Origin: Syntrophus sp. (in: bacteria)
GTDB taxonomy: Bacteria; Desulfobacterota; Syntrophorhabdia; Syntrophorhabdales; Syntrophorhabdaceae
Direction of reading: 5' to 3'
Length of the DNA stretch: 50,119 nt
Assembly: GCA_013824645.1 (NCBI GenBank)
Contig: PNOF01000014.1
Location: 1-50,119 of the forward strand
Shown: positions 36,911-45,145 of the stretch, in pieces
Position numbering within the stretch: the first letter of the stretch is position 1
Layout of the letters: every line of letters begins with the position of its first letter
The notes under the pieces: model-generated
Database searches by the model: none
The model's input: the letters and a program-made list of their open reading frames with translations, nothing else
What the model was told of the DNA's origin: nothing
Position numbers and translations under genes: made by a program

Positions 36911-37093
36911 CTATAAACCCTCTCAATCAATCCAAGTTACATCAGACTTTTTTACCCATTGTGCTACCGTCTCAAAAAAAATTATACTGCCTCCGGGAGG
37001 CACGTAAAATTATAAAGTATATTTTAAAAAATAGTAATATTTATTTAGTCTGTGACAACAAATATCCTTATTCTTTTTACCTATATGATGGTA

Positions 37094-38311
37094 CTAATTT
37101 TGTATCAGTTTTTTTGGCCTTGATTTCAGTGCTTTTATAGCATCTTTAAGGCCATCAATGGTCAATTCGAACATGGGAAATACCCTGCTTATTGTCTCGA
37201 CAGTATAGTGGCCCCAGTAATTCTTATGGGTTGGGTTGAGCCATACGGAGTGGGGGAAGTGTTCTTTAACGCGGATCAGCCATTCCAAACCCGGCTTATC
37301 GTTTGTGTAAAAATAGTCTATGTTGCCATTAATATCGAATAATTCCGAATAGGCCATCCTTGCGTCACCTACAAAGATCACCTTGTAACCTTTATGAAAA
37401 TTAGAAAAAAGTTTTTCTGTTGGTATCCTCTTATAGTTGGCCACATCTTCATAGATATCCTGATAAACACAGTTATGAAAGAAGTAATACCGGAACTCCT
37501 TAAAATGTTCCATTTGCGATGCCGCCGAAAAAAGCTTCTCACAAAGCTCCACATAGGGGAGCATGGAACCGCCGGTATCCATAAGAAGAATAAGCCTTGT
37601 GGAATTCTCGCGGGACCTGCTGAAGACAAGTTCTATCTCGCCGCCCTCTTTTGCGGTCTTATCGATGGTTTCATCAATATCGAGTTCGTCTTGCGCGCCT
37701 TCCCGTTTAAGCTCCCGCAATTTTTTGAGGGCCACCTTTGTCTGTCTCACATCAAGAATAATATCATTCCGATAATTCTTGAACTTTCTCTCGCTGGCTA
37801 CCTTTGCAGCGGACTGCATCCACGATTCACCTCCGACTCTTATGCCTCCCGGATGTTTGCCGTATGCACCGAAAGGAGAGGTGCCTCCCGTGCCGACCCA
37901 CTTCTTCCCGCCATCGTGGCGCTCGTTCTGTTCATTCAGCCTCTCTCTGAACTGCTTCATCAGTTCATCCATATCATGAGTCTTTCTGAATTCCTCAATC
38001 TGTTTCTGAAATTCAGCCATCTCGTCGGGGGTTAATTTTGGAAGTTTGTTGATAGGGTTCTCAAGCCAGTCGAGGACTTTATCAAGTTCAAGCCCTTCTG
38101 TTTTTATACCGTGGAAAAATTCCTGGAAGGCAAGATCATAATGATCGTAGTATGCCTCGCTTTTTACAAGGAAAGCCCTGCCGATATAATAAAGGTGATT
38201 GAGACTTGATTGAAAATACCCATTGTAGAGCGCTTCAATAAATGTCATCCACTCTGTTATGGAAACAGGCACGCCCTTTGCGCGCATGAGATAGAAGAAA
38301 TCGATAAACAT
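37094..38311 (-). CDS. VWA domain protein, CoxE-like
   Basis: This 405 aa protein has an N-terminal CoxE-type segment (FYLMRAKGVPVSITEWMTFIEAL), a charged middle with FRERLNEQNERHDGG, and a VWA domain (about 235-400) with the metal-ion motif MDTGGSM. It works together with the MoxR ATPase encoded immediately before it. Such pairs act as chaperones that insert metal cofactors or mature enzymes; the target here is unknown. Confidence 0.85.
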   Translation of the reverse strand: MFIDFFYLMRAKGVPVSITEWMTFIEALYNGYFQSSLNHLYYIGRAFLVKSEAYYDHYDLAFQEFFHGIKTEGLELDKVLDWLENPINKLPKLTPDEMAEFQKQIEEFRKTHDMDELMKQFRERLNEQNERHDGGKKWVGTGGTSPFGAYGKHPGGIRVGGESWMQSAAKVASERKFKNYRNDIILDVRQTKVALKKLRELKREGAQDELDIDETIDKTAKEGGEIELVFSRSRENSTRLILLMDTGGSMLPYVELCEKLFSAASQMEHFKEFRYYFFHNCVYQDIYEDVANYKRIPTEKLFSNFHKGYKVIFVGDARMAYSELFDINGNIDYFYTNDKPGLEWLIRVKEHFPHSVWLNPTHKNYWGHYTVETISRVFPMFELTIDGLKDAIKALKSRPKKLIQN

Positions 38312-39166
38312 TTAGTATCTTCTCTTAGATCCGAGGCCCCCCTGGGCATTAGAAAATCTGGCAAAACGGTCCGTATCCTGTTCGGTCTTGAGAAGCGTTC
38401 CCAGAAATGGTATCTCGTTGGCTATTTTATCAGTGTTGATGCCGCCCAGCATAAGGGCTTTTATCCAGTCGATGAGTTCACTTGTAGAAGGTTTTTTTCG
38501 TAACCCATCCATTTCGCGTATCCAGTAAAAACGTTTCAGCGCTTCCTTTATCATTTTATTCTCAATATCAGGATAGTGGACCCTAACAATCCTTTCCATC
38601 ATCTCTGCGTCAGGAAATTCAATATAATAAAAAATGCACCTTCTCAGAAAAGCATCTGGCAGTTCTTTTTCAGAGTTGCTTGTAATAATGACGATAGGTC
38701 TATGCTTTGCCTTCACCTCTTCGTCAAGCTCATGTATATGAAAAGTCATCTCGTCAAGCTCGTTCAGGAGATCATTGGGAAACTCCACATCAGCCTTGTC
38801 AATCTCATCAATAAGGAGGATGAGCTGTTCATCACTCTTGAATGCCTGTCCCAGTTTTCCCATTTTAATGTATTGCCTGATATCGCTTATATCTTTATCC
38901 TTAAACCGGGCATCATTGAGTCTCTGCACCGTATCATATATGTAGAGACCATCTTTTGCTTTTGTTGTTGATTTGATATTCCATATGAGAAGTTTCTTAT
39001 TAAGGGCTTTCATAACGCTATGTGCAAGCAATGTTTTGCCAGTGCCTGGCTCGCCTTTTATAATGAGAGGCTTTTGTAACGCTACGGCTACATTAACAAT
39101 TTCCATGAGTGGTTTTGCCGCTATATAATTATCACTACCCGAATATCCCTGTGAACTGCCTGTCAT
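38312..39166 (-). CDS. MoxR-type AAA+ ATPase
   Basis: This 284 aa ATPase has Walker A GEPGTGKT (about 38-45), Walker B LLIDEIDKAD with the sensor region ITSNSEKELPDAFLRRC, and arginine finger residues after it. The C-terminal lid carries helices typical of MoxR. It ends one base before the VWA gene, forming the usual MoxR/VWA pair. Upstream is the non-coding region before the aminotransferase operon. Confidence 0.9.
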   Translation of the reverse strand: MTGSSQGYSGSDNYIAAKPLMEIVNVAVALQKPLIIKGEPGTGKTLLAHSVMKALNKKLLIWNIKSTTKAKDGLYIYDTVQRLNDARFKDKDISDIRQYIKMGKLGQAFKSDEQLILLIDEIDKADVEFPNDLLNELDEMTFHIHELDEEVKAKHRPIVIITSNSEKELPDAFLRRCIFYYIEFPDAEMMERIVRVHYPDIENKMIKEALKRFYWIREMDGLRKKPSTSELIDWIKALMLGGINTDKIANEIPFLGTLLKTEQDTDRFARFSNAQGGLGSKRRY

Positions 39167-39386
39167 CTTGTAAACCTCCTTATGAAAGTGAAAAATATCA
39201 CTATATTATAAGGTTTTGCAGCGCTATTGTCAACGTATATCACAGCTATCCATTGCCATTGGCCGATGTACAAATATGGAATGCCGGAATATCTGAATCA
39301 ATAAACTCCGGGCGTGTTTCACTTGTTTGTAGCATTTTTAAAGATATATATGAACACCATCTACCGGGCAATACAGACGATTTTCC

Positions 39387-39415
39387 TTGACAATAAAGGT
39401 GTTTTCCTTTTTAAT
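39387..39415 (+). promoter_or_regulatory. Promoter of the aminotransferase leader
   Basis: TTGACA at 39387-39392 and TTTAAT at 39410-39415 are separated by 17 bp. The start of transcription would be near 39421-39422, only three or four bases before the leader ATG at 39425, so the leader mRNA would be leaderless. Confidence 0.75.
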
Positions 39416-39424
39416 CTCTTTATC

Positions 39425-39487
39425 ATGCGGACTTTTTCGCCCAATTACTTTTATAACTTTAGCAGCTTGCACCCGGGTTTGCTTTAA
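39425..39487 (+). CDS. Phe/Tyr-rich leader peptide of the attenuator
   Basis: The frame encodes MRTFSPNYFYNFSSLHPGLL (20 aa) and ends with TAA at 39485-39487. Five of 20 residues are aromatic, four of them in the run NYFYNF at residues 7-12. No Shine-Dalgarno site is near the ATG, but the predicted transcript begins almost at the ATG, as with the leaderless trpL of Sinorhizobium. Ribosome pausing at these codons would sense Phe/Tyr charging. It precedes the attenuator at 39468-39562. Confidence 0.6.
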   Translation: MRTFSPNYFYNFSSLHPGLL

Positions 39488-39562
39488 AAAAGCAAACGCT
39501 ATGGGTGCAGGAGCCCATGGCGTTTTAGTTTTCAGGCCATGGGGTAAACCCATGGCTTTTTT
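39468..39562 (+). promoter_or_regulatory. Attenuator: alternative hairpins and terminator
   Basis: Five segments can pair in mutually exclusive ways. 1 (39468-39482, TGCACCC...GTTTGC) pairs with 2 (39489-39509, GCAAAC...GGGTGCA). Segment 2b (39498-39505, GCTATGGG) pairs with 3 (39514-39521, CCCATGGC). 3 pairs with 4 (39536-39543, GCCATGGG). 4 pairs with 5 (39549-39556, CCCATGGC), followed by TTTTTT (39557-39562), a rho-independent terminator. A ribosome held at codons 8-10 leaves 1 free, so 1:2 and then 3:4 form and transcription goes on; one that reaches the stop codon covers 1 and the start of 2, so 2b:3 and 4:5 form. Confidence 0.65.
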
Positions 39563-39581
39563 ATGTATATGAGGAGGGAAA

Positions 39582-40772
39582 ATGATTATCTCAAATAAGA
39601 TACAGAAACTGATCTCCAATCAGGAAGGCTGGACCCGGAGGATGTTTGAAGAGGGTCTCAGAATCAAAAAAGAGTACGGTGAGGAAAACGTCTATGATTT
39701 TTCTCTGGGAAACCCAGACACAGAGCCTCCTGATGAAGTCCAAAAGACCCTCATTGAAACACTGAGCAACCCCATAAAGGGCATGCACCGCTATATGTCA
39801 AACAATGGTTATGAGGACGTGCGTGAAGAGATCGCAATATACCTCGGTGAACAGTATGGGTTGCCTTTTACGGCAAATCATATTTTTATGACGGTAGGTT
39901 GCGCGGGTGGCCTCAATATCCTGCTTAAAAGCATGTTGAGTACGGGTGACGAGGTAATAGTCCCCTCACCTTTTTTCTGGGAATTCAAGAATTACATAGA
40001 GAACCACGGCGGCAAAACACGTTTCGTGCAGACAAAAAAGGATTTTCAGCTTGATATTGGGAAAATAGAGAAGGCAATAACGAAAAAAACGAAGGCAATC
40101 CTTCTGAACAGCCCTAACAATCCGACAGGCGCTGTATATACCGAAGAAAGCGTCAGGGGTCTCGTCGAACTTCTTAATAAGAAAAGGGCCCAGGGACAGG
40201 ACATTTACATCATCTGTGATGATGCCTACAGAAAAATCGTATACGACGGTTTTCAGTTGCCAAACCTCTTTGCGCTCTATGATCTTGTGTATGCCGTCAC
40301 TTCCCATTCAAAAGACCTTGCGCTGCCAGGCGAGAGAATCGGCTATGTTGCCATCTCTCCGCGCATAGAGGGATACCAGCTTATGGTCTCGGCATTGATG
40401 ATATCCATGAGGACCCTTGGATTCGTAAATGCGCCGGGGCTTTTTCAGAGAATCGCCGGTAAATTTCAAAGAACTTCAGTGAATATTGCGGAATACCAGA
40501 AAAAACGGGACTTCCTCTATAACACACTCATGGAAGCCGGATTCGAATGTGTGAAACCGGTGGGGGCATTCTATATGTTCCCCAAATCGCCCATTGCCGA
40601 TGAAGTCGAGTTCGTCCGGGTGCTTCAGCAGGAAGAACAGATCATGGTCGTGCCGGGGAGGGGCTTCGGGAGAAAAGGTTATTTCCGCATCGCCTACTGT
40701 GTACCAATGGAAACATTACAGAAAAGCGTGGGAGGGTTTATGAGAACCGGAAAACGCTACAATTTGAGGTGA
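39582..40772 (+). CDS. PLP-dependent class I/II aminotransferase, first of pair
   Basis: This 396 aa enzyme has the fold-type I plan: NSPNNPTGAVYTEE (about 170), IICDDAYRKIVYDG (about 205) with the PLP Asp and Tyr, and the PLP lysine in VTSHSKDLALPGERIGY (about 235-252). An arginine for the substrate carboxylate lies in the C-terminal FRIAYCVP segment. Substrate is not fixed by these motifs; the Phe/Tyr leader suggests aromatic amino acids or their keto acids. The ATG at 39582 has AGGAGGG just upstream. The paralogous gene at 40775 follows. Confidence 0.88.
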   Translation: MIISNKIQKLISNQEGWTRRMFEEGLRIKKEYGEENVYDFSLGNPDTEPPDEVQKTLIETLSNPIKGMHRYMSNNGYEDVREEIAIYLGEQYGLPFTANHIFMTVGCAGGLNILLKSMLSTGDEVIVPSPFFWEFKNYIENHGGKTRFVQTKKDFQLDIGKIEKAITKKTKAILLNSPNNPTGAVYTEESVRGLVELLNKKRAQGQDIYIICDDAYRKIVYDGFQLPNLFALYDLVYAVTSHSKDLALPGERIGYVAISPRIEGYQLMVSALMISMRTLGFVNAPGLFQRIAGKFQRTSVNIAEYQKKRDFLYNTLMEAGFECVKPVGAFYMFPKSPIADEVEFVRVLQQEEQIMVVPGRGFGRKGYFRIAYCVPMETLQKSVGGFMRTGKRYNLR

Positions 40773-40774
40773 TT

Positions 40775-41947
40775 ATGAGCATTTCAAAAAGCATCAGTCA
40801 TTCAATGAAATCTTCCTCCTGGATCAGGGCCATGTTTGAGGAAGGAGAAAAGATGAAGAAAAAACATGGGCCTGAAAATATACTCGATTTTACACTCGGT
40901 AATCCGATCACCGAGCCTCCAAAGGAGTTCATTGAAGAGCTCACCAGATTAGTCTCATCGGACATCAAAGGGATGCACCGGTATATGTCAAATAGCGGCT
41001 ATGAATTTGTCCGTGAAGAAATAGCGGATTATTGTACGAAAAAGTCCAGGCTTCCCTTTACTAAAGACCATATTATAATGACCGTCGGGGCCGCAGGGGG
41101 TCTCAATGTTGTCTTTAAAGCGCTTCTCGACCCTGGCAATGAAGTGATCGTTCCAAACCCGTACTTCGTGGAGTTTATGTTCTATATTGGAAACCACGGA
41201 GGCGTCATGAAGCTCGTGGAGACAAAAGACGACTTTCACCTGGACATCGCCAGCATAGAAAAAGCCATCAATAAGAAGACTAGGGCAATTCTCATCAACT
41301 CACCTAATAATCCCACCGGTGTTGTCTACACCGAGGAGGAGCTGAAAGAACTCGCCTGGGTCCTCAGAAAAAAACGCGACAAAGGTCAAAGGATTTTTCT
41401 CATTGCCGATGAAGCATACAGAAAACTCATCTACAATGGGACTGTCCTTCCCGATGTATTCAATATTTACGAAGACACCATCGTTGTCACCTGTCACTCT
41501 AAAGACTTAGGTCTTGCAGGTGAGCGGATCGGCTATATAGCCGCTTCTCCATCCATCACCAATATCAAGCCCCTCATGGATGCCATGATCTTCGCGAACA
41601 GAATTTTGGGTTTCATCAATGCGCCCGCCATCATGCAACGCGTTGTCGGGAAATTCCAGAATAGCAGCGTCGATATGATGGAATACGAGCGCAGGCGGGA
41701 TGCTATCTACGCTATCCTCGTCGAATCGGGCTTTGAAGTTATCAAACCATTGGGTGCCTTCTATATCTTTCCGAAATCACCGATCCCCGATGATATTCAA
41801 TTTGTGAGAGAACTTCAGAAACACCATATTCTTGGGGTTCCGGGCATCGGCTTCGGAAGGGCCGGTCACTTCAGGCTTGCCTACTGCGTGGAAATGGATG
41901 TAATAGAACGCTCGCGGAAATATTTCATGGAATTGGGGGGCCGGTAA
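40775..41947 (+). CDS. PLP-dependent class I/II aminotransferase, second of pair
   Basis: This 390 aa enzyme is a close paralogue of the preceding one, with the same order of motifs: NSPNNPTGVVYTEEE, LIADEAYRKLIYNG, and the PLP lysine in VTCHSKDLGLAGERIGY. The start is the ATG at 40775, with GAGGT four bases upstream; the GTG at 40769 lacks a site. The pair arose by duplication and is translationally coupled (the first stop is at 40772). Differences in the substrate-binding loops suggest they may have different keto-acid or amino-acid preferences. Confidence 0.88.
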   Translation: MSISKSISHSMKSSSWIRAMFEEGEKMKKKHGPENILDFTLGNPITEPPKEFIEELTRLVSSDIKGMHRYMSNSGYEFVREEIADYCTKKSRLPFTKDHIIMTVGAAGGLNVVFKALLDPGNEVIVPNPYFVEFMFYIGNHGGVMKLVETKDDFHLDIASIEKAINKKTRAILINSPNNPTGVVYTEEELKELAWVLRKKRDKGQRIFLIADEAYRKLIYNGTVLPDVFNIYEDTIVVTCHSKDLGLAGERIGYIAASPSITNIKPLMDAMIFANRILGFINAPAIMQRVVGKFQNSSVDMMEYERRRDAIYAILVESGFEVIKPLGAFYIFPKSPIPDDIQFVRELQKHHILGVPGIGFGRAGHFRLAYCVEMDVIERSRKYFMELGGR

Positions 41948-41950
41948 AGA

Positions 41951-42882
<932 letters not shown>

Positions 42883-42891
42883 AAAAACCTC

Positions 42892-43533
42892 TTAATTCGT
42901 CATGTAATATACAAGGTTATCAAGGGCTGAAGTAAAAAAGAGATTTCTCAGTTTCACGTGATCCGGCGTTTTCACCGGGGCCGGCGAAAAATTCAGGATC
43001 CCTTTTACGTTTGCATCTATGAGTAAATCGGCAACAGTCTGCGCTGCTCCAGGAGGTGTCGTAATAATCCCTATTTCGACATTTCTCGCCTTTATCACCT
43101 CTTTGAGCCTGTCTATATGGAGTATTTCAACGGGTTTACCGACCCTTTCAGAAATATGGCCGATTACTTTTTCGGGAACTATGTCAAAAGCCGCCACTAT
43201 TTTATAATTCTGTTTTAAGAAATCCTTATAAACGAGGAGAGCGCTTCCCATGTTTCCGATACCAACAACGGCGATTCTCCACTCCCGGTTTATACCGAGT
43301 ATCTCTTTAATATGCCTTTTGAGTTCCTTGACATTATAGCCCATACCCCTGATACCGAACTCGCCGAAATAGGCAAAATCTTTTCTCACCTGGGGTGCAT
43401 TTACATTGCATAAGTTGGCGATGAGGGCGCTTGAAGCGACCTTTTCGCTCCTGCTTTCAAGATCGATAAGACACTTCAGATAGTTTGATAGTCTTCGAAC
43501 TGTTGCTTCCGGGATTTTTGCATATTTTGCCAT
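42892..43533 (-). CDS. rex: Redox-sensing transcriptional repressor Rex
   Basis: This 213 aa repressor has an N-terminal winged helix with IPEATVRRLSNYLKCL and SALIANLCNVNAPQVRKDFAYFGEFGIRGMGYNV, then a Rossmann domain with VVGIGNMGSALL (about residue 90) that binds NADH. High NADH/NAD ratio releases it from DNA and turns on fermentative or respiratory genes. I did not find a clear TTGTGAANNNNTTCACAA site nearby. It is followed by the small DUF350-like gene. Confidence 0.95.
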   Translation of the reverse strand: MAKYAKIPEATVRRLSNYLKCLIDLESRSEKVASSALIANLCNVNAPQVRKDFAYFGEFGIRGMGYNVKELKRHIKEILGINREWRIAVVGIGNMGSALLVYKDFLKQNYKIVAAFDIVPEKVIGHISERVGKPVEILHIDRLKEVIKARNVEIGIITTPPGAAQTVADLLIDANVKGILNFSPAPVKTPDHVKLRNLFFTSALDNLVYYMTN

Positions 43534-43696
43534 TTGTTATACCTTCTCTTTCTAAGTTTCCTCTTTTGTTTCAAAAATTTATCAGTTCCAAACGGTTTTT
43601 GCAAGAGAAATTTTTAACAAGCGGCGCAGAACCCGTTCTGACGGCTTGCAGCTTCCGCGGTATTGATTCGGAAATGAGCAAAAAGATAATGGAGCA

Positions 43697-44668
43697 CTAC
43701 ATGGTGTCGTGCATTCGGAGTTCTTCGATGGCATCAAGGAGCCCACTTTTGGTGCCTGTACGGAAGGCTTTATCGCGAAGGGGCTTTGTACCTCTTAAGC
43801 CCCTTGTGTACCAGATGAAGAATTTGTGAAAAATCCCTATGCCACGCTGTTCGCCATTATGTTCAATGGTAAGGTCAAGATGTTTCTTGATGGTGGCGAT
43901 GCGTTCATCCATATTGGGTCTTTCAATGACCGTGCCATCCTGAAGAAACCGGGCCGCCTCCCTGAAGATCCAGGGGTTTCCAAGGGCGCCTCTGGCGATA
44001 GCGACACCATCACAGCCCGTCTCATCAAACATCTTTTTAATAAGAGGCGCCGATGTGTTGTCGCCGCTTGCGATAACGGGGATTTTCAGGGCATCTTTCA
44101 CCTCTTTGATGTGCCGGTAATCGACAACACCGCTATATCCCTGGGTCTTTGTTCTTCCGTGGATAAAGAGGGCGCTGATGCCGGCATCCTCAGCATAGAG
44201 GGCGATCTCTCGCGCGTTCACCGAATCTTCGTCCCAGCCCGTCCTGATCTTGACCGTCACCGGGACTTTCGCGTGGTCCACAAGGACCTTGAGAATTTCC
44301 CCTAATTTGCGGGGTTCTCTCAGCAAGGCAGCCCCTTTATTTTTCCGTGTAACTTTCGGCGTCGGGCAGGCAGCATTAAAATCGAGGAGATCATAGTGAT
44401 ATTCACTGAGAGCATCGAGAGCGCTTAAGATATATTTCTCATCGTTACTCAGTAGCTGCACTCCCAGTGGCCGGTCATCAGGGGTAGAGGAGAGCATCTT
44501 TCGGGTCCGCTTGTCCCTTTGACTGATTGCCCGCACGTCGATCATTTCCGTAAAAGCCAGCGGCGCGCCAAAGGCCCGGTTCACGAGACGGAAGGGCAAA
44601 TCACTCACTCCGCTTAAAGGCGCAAGCACACAAGGAAAGGGTAAGACAATATTGCCGATTCGAAGCAC
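43697..44668 (-). CDS. dusB: tRNA-dihydrouridine synthase
   Basis: This 323 aa FMN enzyme reduces uridines in tRNA. FMN-binding start: VLAPLSGVSDLPFRLVNRAFG. The catalytic Cys lies in DFNAACPTPKV (about residue 100), followed by KNKGAALL. VKIRTGWDE, IHGRTKTQGYSG and IASGDN follow in order, then GCDGVAIARGALGNPWIF. The DusB type fits best. It is a single gene; repeat copy B lies upstream. Confidence 0.92.
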   Translation of the reverse strand: MLRIGNIVLPFPCVLAPLSGVSDLPFRLVNRAFGAPLAFTEMIDVRAISQRDKRTRKMLSSTPDDRPLGVQLLSNDEKYILSALDALSEYHYDLLDFNAACPTPKVTRKNKGAALLREPRKLGEILKVLVDHAKVPVTVKIRTGWDEDSVNAREIALYAEDAGISALFIHGRTKTQGYSGVVDYRHIKEVKDALKIPVIASGDNTSAPLIKKMFDETGCDGVAIARGALGNPWIFREAARFLQDGTVIERPNMDERIATIKKHLDLTIEHNGEQRGIGIFHKFFIWYTRGLRGTKPLRDKAFRTGTKSGLLDAIEELRMHDTM

Positions 44669-44726
44669 GCCTTATTCTATCCGTTGCCTGATGAAGTGTC
44701 AAATTGTCCGCTTAAGCTGTAACAAA

Positions 44727-45057
44727 GCGTTTTGGTGTCCGGCCAACGGCTTGATCGAAAACTCCATCTGCGGCGTTCTGCGGCGCCATGCGCTGCGCTA
44801 TTACCGGGGCTTGCGTCGCCCCCTCCGACAGCAAAGCTATCAGAGCCATCCCTTCTCGCCCAGAAATGGGCTATTAGGTTTCCACGCCAGCAAGGCTTAC
44901 AGCCCATCCACATCTGAAGCTTCCGCCCAAGCCGTTAACCACTCCACGCCGGGACAGATCCCGGCATAGTCGAGGAGTATTCAATTGGCTTGTGCTTCGC
45001 GGAGCGAAGCTTTATATTTTGCGGTAATCTGATGGCGTGTTGTGGTTACGCGTAGCA
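44727..45057. repeat. Long structured repeat, copy B, with nested short element
   Basis: It aligns with copy A at 7681-7948 over both ends but is 63 bp longer. The extra DNA is a short hairpin element (44804-44869). The block ATTCAATTGGCTTGTGC and the hairpin GCTTCGC-GGA-GCGAAGC are unchanged. It separates dusB from the Type III R-M genes. Confidence 0.8.
44804..44869 (+). repeat. Short hairpin repeat, copy R6, inside long repeat B
   Basis: CCGGGGCTTGCGTCGCCCCC, CTCCGACAGC-AAA-GCTATCAGAG and a CCTTCTCG arm match the family. It is absent at the same place in copy A. The sequence GCTATTA occurs on both sides (44797-44803 and 44870-44876), but the family often ends in GCTAA-like bases, so this is only a possible target duplication. 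Confidence 0.75.
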
Positions 45058-45145
45058 GGTGGTATTCAATCATCAGATCGCCCGATTTTCTCCTTATAAT
45101 CTGGTGCCCTTTAATGAGCGAGAACTTTTTTGTATATATTGAAAT

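Noticed and set aside
44797-44876. GCTATTA as a proven target-site duplication of R6
   Set aside because: The right copy overlaps the end of the element, whose family often ends in similar bases, and copy A has no GCTATTA at the matching place.
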